NCBI RefSeq assembly: GCF_001591965.1
Contig: NZ_BCVX01000005.1
Location: 124,001 to 188,000 of the forward strand
Source: Lysinibacillus odysseyi 34hs-1 = NBRC 100172
GTDB taxonomy: Bacteria > Bacillota > Bacilli > Bacillales_A > Planococcaceae
Direction of reading: 5' to 3'
Length of the DNA: 64,000 nt
Under the pieces are notes generated by a model. It saw only the letters and a program-made list of their open reading frames with translations, did no database searches and was not told where the DNA came from. How positions within the stretch are numbered: position 1 is the stretch's first letter; each line of letters opens with the position of its first letter. A program made the position numbers and the translations under genes. This document shows, in pieces, positions 54,771 through 62,863 of the stretch.

Positions 54771-54982
54771 TTGACCTCTCCCTTATCTATTTTTTTTCGG
54801 TATTGAGCCATCGTTTCTCCGTTAATGCCCCAATGTTCTAGAGGTATTTCCTGAATAATTACACGAATGCGTTCTTTAGGGACATCAGCGACTTTAGACA
54901 ATGTTTCCGTCACTTCATAAATGATTTCACGCTTCTGATCAGCGCTTCTGCCCTCTAATAGTTGAATTTGTACAATTGGCAT
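54767..54982 (-). CDS. 4-Oxalocrotonate tautomerase
   Basis: Converts the enol 2-hydroxymuconate to 2-oxo-3-hexenedioate. The 71-aa protein starts MPIVQIQLLEGRSADQKREI. After removal of methionine, Pro1 is the catalytic base; Arg11 in LEGR and the arginine near residue 39 (ERIRVIIQE) bind the substrate. The family length is about 62, and this one has an extra C-terminal tail. The ribosome binding site is AAAGGTG. It follows the decarboxylase gene in the pathway and overlaps dctP by four bases. Confidence 0.93.
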   Translation of the reverse strand: MPIVQIQLLEGRSADQKREIIYEVTETLSKVADVPKERIRVIIQEIPLEHWGINGETMAQYRKKIDKGEVK

Positions 54983-54994
54983 AGCGAATCACCT

Positions 54995-55768
54995 TTACTT
55001 AACATGCAGAGTCAACATTCCTAATGGGCCATAGTTAGCCGTCACCATATCACCGGCCTTCACAGCTACAGCATCTGTCATAGCACCTGCCAGTACGACG
55101 TCGCCCGGCATGATGCCTCTTCCTTCTTTACTAAGCTGGGCCAGCAGTTCCATTACAGAATGAATCGGGTGATCCAGGATGGCCGCTCCGCCACCTTCGT
55201 GTTTTTTCTCATCGTTTTGGTACATGCTTACTTGAACGGCAGCCCAGTTTGTTGTAGTTGGTGCATACGGCTGGCTGCCTAATAGAAATTTTGTCGAAGA
55301 TGCATTATCTGCAATGACATCGGGTAATGAGAACGAAAAGTTTTCATAGCGGCTGTCAATGACCTCTAACGCGAGATATACATATTCCACCGCTGTCCAC
55401 ACCTGCTGGGGAGTTACATTGTCACCTGCAATCGCCTTTTTAAATGTAAAGGCGATTTCCGGCTCTACCCGCGGATGGATATAGTCAGCAGCAACAATTT
55501 CGTTCGTACGCAAAAGCATGTTTTCTGTAAGACGTCCGTAAATGGTTGAGTCTACACCAACCTGCTGCTGCTTTGCCTTGCTTGTCAGCCCCATTTTCCA
55601 ACCGATGAACGGATTATCAGCTGAGATTGATTTCTCTATGCTTAACCGCTGAATTTCATATGCCTCTTCTATCGTTAAGGCTGGATGGCTGTTCGTTATT
55701 TTTTCTATCGCTTCTTTATTCATCTGTGCATTTGCTACTCGTTCGACATATTCAAATACGTTCCCCAC
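54995..55768 (-). CDS. dmpH: 4-Oxalocrotonate decarboxylase
   Basis: Decarboxylates 2-oxo-3-hexenedioate to 2-oxopent-4-enoate. It belongs to the hydratase/decarboxylase family. The motifs WKMGLTSKAKQQQVGVDSTIYG, IHPRVEPEIAF, VEYVYLALEVIDSRYENF and VIADNASSTKF follow Pseudomonas DmpH/XylI more closely than the hydratase DmpE, in particular EVIDSRYENF, so it is named decarboxylase. The start is a GTG at 55768 that overlaps the aldolase stop by one base (TAGTG). The protein has 257 aa. Confidence 0.88.
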   Translation of the reverse strand: MGNVFEYVERVANAQMNKEAIEKITNSHPALTIEEAYEIQRLSIEKSISADNPFIGWKMGLTSKAKQQQVGVDSTIYGRLTENMLLRTNEIVAADYIHPRVEPEIAFTFKKAIAGDNVTPQQVWTAVEYVYLALEVIDSRYENFSFSLPDVIADNASSTKFLLGSQPYAPTTTNWAAVQVSMYQNDEKKHEGGGAAILDHPIHSVMELLAQLSKEGRGIMPGDVVLAGAMTDAVAVKAGDMVTANYGPLGMLTLHVK

Positions 55769-56778
55769 TACACACTCACCTTTTTCTCCGCCATTTGTTG
55801 GGCTGTTTCGATGATTGTATCTTCCTGCCCCCCTACGACGTTGCGTTTTCCTAATTCAATCAGAATATCACGGGAATCTACACCAAACTTTTCACTGGCA
55901 ATTACCGCATGCCGCAAAAAGCTTGAATAGACGCCTGCATAGCCCATAATGAAGCTGCCGCTTGTAATATCCTGCGGTGCCGGTAAAATATTGGCCCGGA
56001 CATAGTCAGCCAAATCCAGCATTCTATATAAATCGATATTTGTGTCAATCCCCATCCGGTCGAGCACGCCTACCAGCACTTCTGTTTGTGTATTGCCCGC
56101 ACCTGCACCAAGACAGCACACACTTCCATCTATTCGATTGGCTCCCGCCTCAATTGCGGCTAACGAATTGGCTACAGCGAGCGATAGATTGTTATGTGCA
56201 TGGAAGCCGATATCTACGGATAAGTGCTCTTTTAGCAGACTGATCCGGGCTTGCACATCTCCCAGAAGCATCGCGCCTGCCGAATCAGTTACGTATACGG
56301 CATCCGCTCCATAGGATTCCATTAGCTTTGCCTGCTCCAGCACTACTTCAGGCGGCGCGCTGTGTGACATCATTAAAAACCCGATTGTCTCCATTCCCAT
56401 GCTTTTCGCCGTTTCGATATGCTGCTTCGAAACATCAGCCTCCGTTACATGTGTAGCGACCCGCACCATGCGTGCTCCTGCTTGATAGGCTTCCTTTAAA
56501 TCTTCAATTGTCCCGATACCTGGCAGCAGCAATACGGAAATAATGGAATCGCCGGCTACTTCAACCGCTGCTTTTACAAGATCTATATCATATTCTTTCG
56601 AAAGACCGTATTGTAAAGAAGATCCTCCCAAACCATCGCCATGTGTTACCTCAATATAGGGAACACCCGCTTTACTTGCTTGCTCTACAACATAGCGAAC
56701 CTGCTCTTTAGTAAATTGATGGCCCACAACATGGCTTCCGTCCCGCAAGGCAACTTCTGTTAATAGAATTTTCCCCAT
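55768..56778 (-). CDS. dmpG: 4-Hydroxy-2-oxovalerate aldolase
   Basis: Cleaves 4-hydroxy-2-oxovalerate to pyruvate and acetaldehyde. The 336-aa protein has the active-site start TEVALRDGSHVVGHQFT with the metal-binding aspartate, IEVTHGDGLGGSS, and FHAHNNLSLAVANSLAAIEAGANRIDGSV (in parts) with metal-binding histidines in HAHNN. The C-terminal domain (QDITSGSFIMGYAGVYSSFL) forms the channel to acetaldehyde dehydrogenase. Its start overlaps the dehydrogenase stop by one base, and the two proteins work as a complex. Confidence 0.95.
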   Translation of the reverse strand: MGKILLTEVALRDGSHVVGHQFTKEQVRYVVEQASKAGVPYIEVTHGDGLGGSSLQYGLSKEYDIDLVKAAVEVAGDSIISVLLLPGIGTIEDLKEAYQAGARMVRVATHVTEADVSKQHIETAKSMGMETIGFLMMSHSAPPEVVLEQAKLMESYGADAVYVTDSAGAMLLGDVQARISLLKEHLSVDIGFHAHNNLSLAVANSLAAIEAGANRIDGSVCCLGAGAGNTQTEVLVGVLDRMGIDTNIDLYRMLDLADYVRANILPAPQDITSGSFIMGYAGVYSSFLRHAVIASEKFGVDSRDILIELGKRNVVGGQEDTIIETAQQMAEKKVSV

Positions 56779-57665
56779 TATATTCCTACCTCTTTTTTCT
56801 GCAGCTGCTGAGCCATAATCTCTCCAACTTTTAACGCAGCGGCAGTCATGATATCCAGATTCCCGGCATAAACCGGTAAATAATCTCCTAACCCTTCTAC
56901 CTCTAAAAAGACTTTTACTTCTCTTCCTTCAATTAACGGATCTATTTTCAGGCGGTATCCGGGAACATAAGAATTTACGTCCTTTACAATCTGCTCAATA
57001 GCCGTCTTCATTTGGTCAGGCTCTTTAACATCTTCTTCGAGTAAGCACGATACAGTATCCCGCATCAGCATTGGGGGCTCGGCAGGATTTAGGATAATAA
57101 TCGCTTTTCCTTTTTTGGCGCCCCCTACTTCTTCAATCGCTCTAGCTGTTGTTTGTGTAAATTCATCGATATTGGCCCGTGTACCTGGTCCTGCACTTTT
57201 TGAAGCAATCGTTGCGACGATTTCTGCATATTCTACATTTTGCACCTGCTGGATAGCATGAATGACGGGAATCGTTGCCTGCCCGCCGCACGTAATCATA
57301 TTTACAACAGATTCATTGAGGTGTCTTTCCAGATTAACGGTCGGTACAACGAAAGGACCTATCGCAGCCGGTGTTAAATCTATTATTTTTTTGCCAAGCG
57401 GCTCTAGCAGCTCGACGTGTTTAGTATGTGCTTTGGCAGAAGTGGCATCAAATAATACATCTGCCAGTTCAGGATGCTCCAAAAATCCTTCTATCCCGTT
57501 GGAAATGGTGTGGACACCTGCATCTTTTGCCTTTTTTAAGCCGTCAGAGTCCGGGTCGATCCCGATGACGACTGACATGTGCAATAGCTCGGAACGCATG
57601 ACTTTCTTCATCAAATCCGTACCAATATTACCTGAACCAATAATGCCTACTTTTAATTTCTTCAT
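56778..57665 (-). CDS. dmpF: Acetaldehyde dehydrogenase (acylating)
   Basis: Oxidises acetaldehyde to acetyl-CoA with NAD+ and CoA; the partner of the aldolase. The 295-aa protein has the NAD-binding [14 protein letters not shown] (about residues 6-19), FDATSAKAH, and [17 protein letters not shown] with the catalytic cysteine near residue 126. The ending [20 protein letters not shown] is conserved. The ribosome binding site is CAGGAGGAA. It lies 11 bases after the hydratase. Confidence 0.96.
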   Translation of the reverse strand: MKKLKVGIIGSGNIGTDLMKKVMRSELLHMSVVIGIDPDSDGLKKAKDAGVHTISNGIEGFLEHPELADVLFDATSAKAHTKHVELLEPLGKKIIDLTPAAIGPFVVPTVNLERHLNESVVNMITCGGQATIPVIHAIQQVQNVEYAEIVATIASKSAGPGTRANIDEFTQTTARAIEEVGGAKKGKAIIILNPAEPPMLMRDTVSCLLEEDVKEPDQMKTAIEQIVKDVNSYVPGYRLKIDPLIEGREVKVFLEVEGLGDYLPVYAGNLDIMTAAALKVGEIMAQQLQKKEVGI

Positions 57666-57676
57666 AGTTCCTCCTG

Positions 57677-58456
57677 TTAACGACAGATAAGTTCCACTTT
57701 GCCCAGTGTGTCTCCAAAGTCGGCCACGAAAATATCACCTTCTGCAGCATCAAGCGCTGAAGATAATGCGCCCGATAAAACAATCTCGCCTTTTTTCAAT
57801 CCGATATTGAAATCAGCCAGTTTGTTGACGAGCCAAGCTACACAAGAAGCGGGGTTTCCAAGCACATCGCTTCCTTTCCCGCTGTTTATTAACTCGCCGT
57901 TTTTATAGAAATCCATATGGACAGCAGGCAGGTCAATCTCATCGAGTGTCCGCTTCTTCTCACCTAACACATATTTAGCAGAAGAAGCATTGTCTGCAAT
58001 CGTATCAAGCAATTTAATATTCCAATTTTTAATTCGGCTGTCTACTACTTCAATGCTGGCCAGTACATAATCCGTTGCGTTGATCACATCCTCGGCAGTA
58101 ACATTCGGCCCCTTTAAGTCCTCCTTCATAACAAAGGCTACCTCTGCTTCAACGCGCGGCTTTAAACACTCCGAGCAGTCCAGCTCGTTATTTTTCAGCT
58201 CCATCGATTCCAGTAAGTGACCATAGTCAGGTTCATCTACCTTCAGCAGCTTTTGCATTGCCTCTGATGTGAGGCCGATTTTTTTGCCTGTTATCTGATC
58301 TCCGGCTATTACCTTCTTGTGAATAACCTCCAGCTGGATAGAATACGCATCCTTTAATGTGAAATGTTCCAGCTGCTCTGTTAACGGTTCGATTCCTTCA
58401 CGCTGTTTTTCAGCTTCCACAAATTTATCTGACCACTCAATTAAATTAACGACCAT
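57677..58456 (-). CDS. dmpE: 2-Oxopent-4-enoate hydratase
   Basis: Adds water to 2-oxopent-4-enoate to give 4-hydroxy-2-oxovalerate. The 259-aa protein has [46 protein letters not shown] and [32 protein letters not shown] (in parts), which follow the DmpE/MhpD hydratases (VVDSRIxxWKI) and distinguish it from the decarboxylase at 54995-55768. The ATG at 58456 has GGGTGA nearby; a GTG at 58465 has no site. It lies between the aminomuconate semialdehyde dehydrogenase and acetaldehyde dehydrogenase genes. Confidence 0.9.
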   Translation of the reverse strand: MVVNLIEWSDKFVEAEKQREGIEPLTEQLEHFTLKDAYSIQLEVIHKKVIAGDQITGKKIGLTSEAMQKLLKVDEPDYGHLLESMELKNNELDCSECLKPRVEAEVAFVMKEDLKGPNVTAEDVINATDYVLASIEVVDSRIKNWNIKLLDTIADNASSAKYVLGEKKRTLDEIDLPAVHMDFYKNGELINSGKGSDVLGNPASCVAWLVNKLADFNIGLKKGEIVLSGALSSALDAAEGDIFVADFGDTLGKVELICR

Positions 58457-58472
58457 ATTAATCACCCAGACT

Positions 58473-59939
58473 TTATAATTTAATAGTTACATTTGATAGC
58501 TCACAGTAAAATTCAAAGCTGTGGGCCCCTCCCTCGCGTCCAATACCGCTATGCTTCATACCGCCGAATGGTGTGCGTAAATCGCGTAAATACCATGTAT
58601 TCACCCAGACAATGCCGGCTTCGATTTGCCCGGCGACACGGTGCGCCCGGCGTAAATCATTTGTCCAGATCGTAGCACCCAGCCCGTATGTTGTATCATT
58701 TGCATACGCAATCACTTCTTCTTCTGTATCAAACGGCATGACCGTCACTACCGGGCCGAAAATTTCCTCTTTGATACAGCGGGAATCCTCCGGCAGCCCG
58801 ACAATAATGGTCGGCTCAATAAAATAGCCTTTTTCTAAATGATCCGGACGCTTGCCGCCTGTTAAAATAGTGCCGCCCTCTTCTTTTGCAATATCAATAT
58901 AATGCATCACTTTTTCATAATGCTCTTTTCCGACGACAGACCCGATATTTGTATTCGAATCAAATGGATCACCTATTACTAACTCTTTCGTACGTGCGGT
59001 GAATCGATCTAAAAATATATCCATTATCGATCGTTCAACATAGATTCTAGACGCGCATAGACAGACCTGCCCCTGGTTGCGGAAGCTTGAATGAAGCGTT
59101 GTTTCCACAACTTCGTCAATATCAGAGTCCGCAAAAATGATACTAGGATTTTTACCGCCCAATTCAAAGGACACTTTCTTTAATGTAGGTGCTGCCGCCT
59201 TCATAATGACCGTTCCTGTCCGTGTCTCCCCCGTAAATGTAATAGCATCCACCTGAGGATGTTCGGATAAAAATGCCCCGGCGGAATCACTTCCAAATCC
59301 GTGCACTACATTCACTACACCATCCGGTACGCCCGCCTCTTTACAGAGCGCCGCCAGCTTCGTTGCCGTCATCGGCGTCAGTTCGGCCGGCTTCATGACA
59401 GCGGTACTTCCTGCCGCTAAACACGGTGCCAGCTTCCATGTTAATAACAATAACGGCAGATTCCACGGGTTAATCATGGCGACAACCCCTACAGGACGGG
59501 TAATAGAATAATGCAAGGCAATATTGTCCTGATGATACGCTTCATTTCCCAGGGAAGTGACGTAGTCCGCGAAAAAATGAAAATTATGGGCAGCTCTTTT
59601 AATATCCATTTCAAGTGCCAATTCGTAGGGCTTTCCTGTATCTAAAGCCTCAAGCGCCGCTAACTCCTCCACATTTTCCAAAATGAGATCGCCAATTTTA
59701 CGAATGATTTGCGAGCGCTGCTTCACCGTATACTGTGACCATTCACCCTTTAAAGCCGCTTTGGCTGCTTTCACTGCCTGGTCTACCTCTTGCTGTGTTG
59801 CTTCCGCTACCCATCCAATTACTTCCTCAGTAGCCGGATTGATGTTCAAAAACTTTCTTTCTTCCGGCGCTTCGATATATTGACCATTAATAAAATTTTG
59901 ACAATCGATTCCTTTAACCGCTTTTTGTAACTGCTGCAT
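58473..59939 (-). CDS. nbaE: 2-Aminomuconate 6-semialdehyde dehydrogenase
   Basis: Oxidises 2-aminomuconate semialdehyde to 2-aminomuconate with NAD+. The aldehyde dehydrogenase superfamily is shown by INPWNLPLLLLTWKLAPCLAAG (in parts), FTGETRTG, FELGGKNPSIIFADSD with the catalytic glutamate, and FRNQGQVCLCASR with the catalytic cysteine. A 2-hydroxymuconate semialdehyde dehydrogenase would look similar; the choice rests on neighbouring 3-HAO, ACMSD and deaminase genes. The ATG at 59939 has AGGAAG; 488 aa. A 108-base gap with a hairpin and a palindrome precedes it. Confidence 0.88.
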   Translation of the reverse strand: MQQLQKAVKGIDCQNFINGQYIEAPEERKFLNINPATEEVIGWVAEATQQEVDQAVKAAKAALKGEWSQYTVKQRSQIIRKIGDLILENVEELAALEALDTGKPYELALEMDIKRAAHNFHFFADYVTSLGNEAYHQDNIALHYSITRPVGVVAMINPWNLPLLLLTWKLAPCLAAGSTAVMKPAELTPMTATKLAALCKEAGVPDGVVNVVHGFGSDSAGAFLSEHPQVDAITFTGETRTGTVIMKAAAPTLKKVSFELGGKNPSIIFADSDIDEVVETTLHSSFRNQGQVCLCASRIYVERSIMDIFLDRFTARTKELVIGDPFDSNTNIGSVVGKEHYEKVMHYIDIAKEEGGTILTGGKRPDHLEKGYFIEPTIIVGLPEDSRCIKEEIFGPVVTVMPFDTEEEVIAYANDTTYGLGATIWTNDLRRAHRVAGQIEAGIVWVNTWYLRDLRTPFGGMKHSGIGREGGAHSFEFYCELSNVTIKL

Positions 59940-59946
59940 TTTCTTC

Positions 59947-59962
59947 CTACACGAACGTGTAG
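59947..59962. promoter_or_regulatory. Perfect palindrome just upstream of the nbaE ribosome binding site
   Basis: CTACACG-AA-CGTGTAG, 16 bases, overlaps the edge of the AGGAAG site of nbaE. It may be an operator (for the IclR protein of the cluster) or an RNA hairpin that limits translation. No second copy was seen in the window. Confidence 0.45.
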
Positions 59963-59995
59963 AATTCACCTCGCTTTTCCTGAATAAATAAAGAT

Positions 59996-60040
59996 AGCAG
60001 CTTCCGAGAAAATGAAACTATTCACTTCCTTAAAGCTGCT
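59996..60040 (-). terminator. Intercistronic hairpin between nbaF and nbaE
   Basis: AGCAGCTT (59996-60003) and AAGCTGCT (60033-60040) form an eight-base stem with a 29-base loop, followed on the minus strand by ATCTTTATTT. It could be a leaky terminator or an RNA processing site in the operon. Confidence 0.45.
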
Positions 60041-60047
60041 CTACAGG

Positions 60048-60512
60048 TTATTCTTCTTCCACTTCCACAATCATTTCGATTTCAATTGCTGTATTATTCG
60101 GCAATTGGGCAAGCCCGACAGCCGAGCGAGCGTGTTTTCCTTTTTCGCCCAATACCTCAACCAATAGGTCCGACGCACCGTTCATTACTTTTGGCTGTTC
60201 TGTAAAATGCGGGGCGGAATTTACCATGCCTAAAATTTTGACAACACGCTTTATTTTCGAAAGTTCACCTAATTCATGCTTAAGCACTGTCAGTAAATTA
60301 ATCATGGATTGTCGACTTGCAGCATATCCGTCTTCTACGGTTAAATTTTCGCCTAATTTGCCGTGGTATTGATCGACCCCCTGGCCGGACGTAAAAATTA
60401 AATTACCTGTCCGGACACAGCTGACATAATTGCCTACCGCTTGACGGGGTGCTGCAATTTCAACTCCTAAATTCCGCAGCCGCTCTTCTGGAGATTGAGT
60501 TTGACTGAACAT
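60048..60512 (-). CDS. nbaF: 2-Aminomuconate deaminase (RidA/YjgF family)
   Basis: Removes ammonia from 2-aminomuconate to give 4-oxalocrotonate. The 154-aa protein is a RidA-fold protein: GNYVSCVRTGNLIFTSGQGVD (in parts), VVKILGMVNSAPHFTEQPKVMNGASDLLVEVLGEKGKHARSAVGLAQLPNNTAIEIE (in parts), with the conserved arginine in HARSAVG. Plain RidA enzymes are about 125-130 aa; the deaminase form is longer, as here. The ATG overlaps the ACMS decarboxylase stop by one base. The catabolic role is from context. Confidence 0.85.
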   Translation of the reverse strand: MFSQTQSPEERLRNLGVEIAAPRQAVGNYVSCVRTGNLIFTSGQGVDQYHGKLGENLTVEDGYAASRQSMINLLTVLKHELGELSKIKRVVKILGMVNSAPHFTEQPKVMNGASDLLVEVLGEKGKHARSAVGLAQLPNNTAIEIEMIVEVEEE

Positions 60513-61516
60513 TATTTTCCAACACCACTCTTTTGATAGTTTAAAAATTGCAGGGCATTCTCTCCCAAAATCGCTTTTTTCACTTCTGACGGAAGATCCG
60601 GGGAGTCATCTATCACTTTTCCGGGATCAATTTCTCTTAACAAGAATGGATAATCCGATCCCATAATAATCTTGTCATGGCCGAATCTTTCGATTAAGAA
60701 TGCTAAATTATCTTTATCGTAAACTAGCGAATCAAAATAGAAATTCTTTGCATAATGACTAGGAGGATGCTCTGTTAAGCGAAGATGTGGCCATACTTCC
60801 CAGCCCTGATCCAGCCGGGGCAAAATATACGGAAACGATCCGCCGCCGTGGGCAAGACAAACTTTAAGATTTGGGCATTTTTCCATTATGCCGCTCCAAA
60901 TCAGGCTTGCACCGGCCAAGGCTGTTTCGCTCGGCATACCAATCGTGTACAAAAAGTTATGACGAGGTGTGCGGTCCTGCGCCATCGTTTCCCAAGGATG
61001 AATAAATAACGGCATTTCCAGCTCTTCAGCTGCCTTGAAGAAAGGCAGTAAATAGGCGGCATCTAAATTCTCGCCATTTACATTCGTTCCAATTTCAATG
61101 CCCGCCAACCCCAGCTCCTTACAGCGGCGCATCTCTTCAATTGCTGCATCTGCATCTTGCATAGGGACCGTTCCCAGCCCGATAAAATAATCAGGATATT
61201 CATTTACGGTGCCGGCTATGAAATCATTTTGGAACTGGGCCAGCTCCAGTGCCTGCTCTACCGGCGCCCAGTATGAAAATGTAACGGGAACCGGTGAAAT
61301 CACCTGCATATCCACGCCTTCTTTTTTCATATCCTCAATCCGCTTTTTTGGGTCCCATACTTGATCAGTAACTTCACGGAATACTTTTCCGCTCACCATA
61401 ATATCCGCACCGCAAGAACATTTTTGCTGCAATACAGGCCATTTTTTATTGTCATACTTTTCAGAAAAATCAGGTAATTCAAGAGGGTATATATGAGTAT
61501 GGAAATCTACTCTCAT
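60512..61516 (-). CDS. nbaD: 2-Amino-3-carboxymuconate 6-semialdehyde decarboxylase
   Basis: Decarboxylates the ring-opened ACMS to 2-aminomuconate semialdehyde, ahead of its spontaneous closure to quinolinate. The amidohydrolase-family protein of 334 aa starts MRVDFHTHIYP with the metal-binding HxH, and later has FIHPWETM, CLAHGGGSFPYILPRLDQG and GSDYPFLL with the metal-binding aspartate, all as in ACMSD. The ATG at 61516 overlaps the dioxygenase stop by four bases and has GAGG seven bases upstream; a frame from 61555 is open but has no site. Confidence 0.93.
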   Translation of the reverse strand: MRVDFHTHIYPLELPDFSEKYDNKKWPVLQQKCSCGADIMVSGKVFREVTDQVWDPKKRIEDMKKEGVDMQVISPVPVTFSYWAPVEQALELAQFQNDFIAGTVNEYPDYFIGLGTVPMQDADAAIEEMRRCKELGLAGIEIGTNVNGENLDAAYLLPFFKAAEELEMPLFIHPWETMAQDRTPRHNFLYTIGMPSETALAGASLIWSGIMEKCPNLKVCLAHGGGSFPYILPRLDQGWEVWPHLRLTEHPPSHYAKNFYFDSLVYDKDNLAFLIERFGHDKIIMGSDYPFLLREIDPGKVIDDSPDLPSEVKKAILGENALQFLNYQKSGVGK

Positions 61517-62067
61517 TTCCATTCCTCTACTGTTTCCGGCATGACATGGCCGCATTTATCACATGTACGCAATTCCTCTGTCGCATTAAAATGTGCGATA
61601 CCTTCTGCAATCTGCTGGCCGATGTTCGTTACTTGCAATGTAGCGCGGTGCAGCTCATGGTCACATTGATCGCATAACCAGACCAGATCCTCTAACTCTC
61701 CTGCTTTTCGCTTATACTCAATTACAATTCCGTACGTATCTGCCACGCGATGTGGTGAATGTGGGACATTGCCCGGTAATACAAACATCTCGCCTTCTTT
61801 TACTTCAATTACTTCTCTTTTATTTTCATCATTAATAATTTCTACATAGCAGGAGCCTTTTACTTGATAGAATATTTCATCTGATGGACTGACATGGAAC
61901 TCGCGCCGTGCATTCGGTCCCCCTACAAGCATCACAAGGAACTGTGAATCTTCCCATAGCGCTTTATTATTTACAGGTGGTTTTAATAAGTCCTTATTAT
62001 CCTCGATGATTTTCCAAATATTTTGCGAACGTGCCTGCATCTTGCTAATTTCGATTGAATTACTCAT
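61513..62067 (-). CDS. nbaC: 3-Hydroxyanthranilate 3,4-dioxygenase
   Basis: Iron(II)-dependent ring-cleaving enzyme that converts 3-hydroxyanthranilate to ACMS. The cupin-fold protein of 184 aa has VGGPNARREFHVSPSDEIFYQVKGSCYVE (in parts), where the histidine and glutamate bind the catalytic iron, and FVLPGNVPHSPHRVADTYGIVIE with the second histidine. Two CxxC pairs in the C-terminal part (CDQC, CDKC) form the extra rubredoxin-like iron site found in bacterial enzymes. The start at 62067 has GGGAGG upstream. It names the pathway of the cluster. Confidence 0.95.
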   Translation of the reverse strand: MSNSIEISKMQARSQNIWKIIEDNKDLLKPPVNNKALWEDSQFLVMLVGGPNARREFHVSPSDEIFYQVKGSCYVEIINDENKREVIEVKEGEMFVLPGNVPHSPHRVADTYGIVIEYKRKAGELEDLVWLCDQCDHELHRATLQVTNIGQQIAEGIAHFNATEELRTCDKCGHVMPETVEEWK

Positions 62068-62083
62068 CGTAATACCTCCCAGT

Positions 62084-62839
62084 TTAATAATTAATGGTAA
62101 TATATCCAATCTCACGCGATACATTTTGTGCCGACCGGATTACTTCATTTAAAATACTCTGGTAGTTGCTGCCCTTGAAATAATTTACGTCGCTCACAAA
62201 ATTGAGGGCAGCTACAACTTGACCATTGTAGCTTTTAATTGGCGCTGCAATACCGAACGTATCCGTCTCATTTTCGCAATTACTTATGGCATAGCCCTGC
62301 TGGCGGATAATTAATAACTCTTTTTTCAAGACATCCATGTCTGTAATTGTATTTTCCGTGTAGGCAGGCATCCCTTTTTGTGCCACGGCCGGCAAAAAGG
62401 AAGGATTATAAGCAAGCAGCACTTTTCCAATGCTCGTTGCATGTGCTGGAAACCTTGTCATACCTATATAAGTCGGGATGACATCAGAATGCGGGGATAT
62501 GGCCTTGAATATAAAGCGAACTTCCCCCTGATCGAACATACCTACATGTACACTCCCTTTAAAACGGTTCACCAGCTTTGCAACAATCGGAGCAACCTCG
62601 GTATTGATATCCTGGTGATACATGACTTTGTTGCTCCACTCTAAAATTCGCCAGCCTAAACGGTATTTCCGGTCTCTATCCTGCATCAAAATATTTTCTT
62701 TGCACATCGTTTTCAAGAAATGATGCACCGAGCTAATAGGAATATTTAATTTTTCTGCAATTTGTTTATTGGACAAAGATGATTCACCCGCAGAAAATAA
62801 ATCAATTATTTGTGCCATTTTACTAACAGAAGAAATCAT
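62084..62839 (-). CDS. IclR-family transcription regulator of the cluster
   Basis: A 251-aa regulator with a winged helix-turn-helix at residues 1-70 (ISSVSKMAQIIDLFSAGESSLSNKQIAEKLNIPISSVHHFLKTM in parts) and a C-terminal IclR effector domain (about 75-250) with RFPAHATSIGKVLLA and GYAISNCENETDTFGIAAPI. It lies inside the operon, between the monooxygenase and the dioxygenase genes, so it is probably cotranscribed and regulates its own operon. The ribosome binding site is CGGAGG. A pathway intermediate is the likely effector. Confidence 0.93.
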   Translation of the reverse strand: MISSVSKMAQIIDLFSAGESSLSNKQIAEKLNIPISSVHHFLKTMCKENILMQDRDRKYRLGWRILEWSNKVMYHQDINTEVAPIVAKLVNRFKGSVHVGMFDQGEVRFIFKAISPHSDVIPTYIGMTRFPAHATSIGKVLLAYNPSFLPAVAQKGMPAYTENTITDMDVLKKELLIIRQQGYAISNCENETDTFGIAAPIKSYNGQVVAALNFVSDVNYFKGSNYQSILNEVIRSAQNVSREIGYITINY

Positions 62840-62863
62840 TCCTATTACCTCCGTATATGTTTT

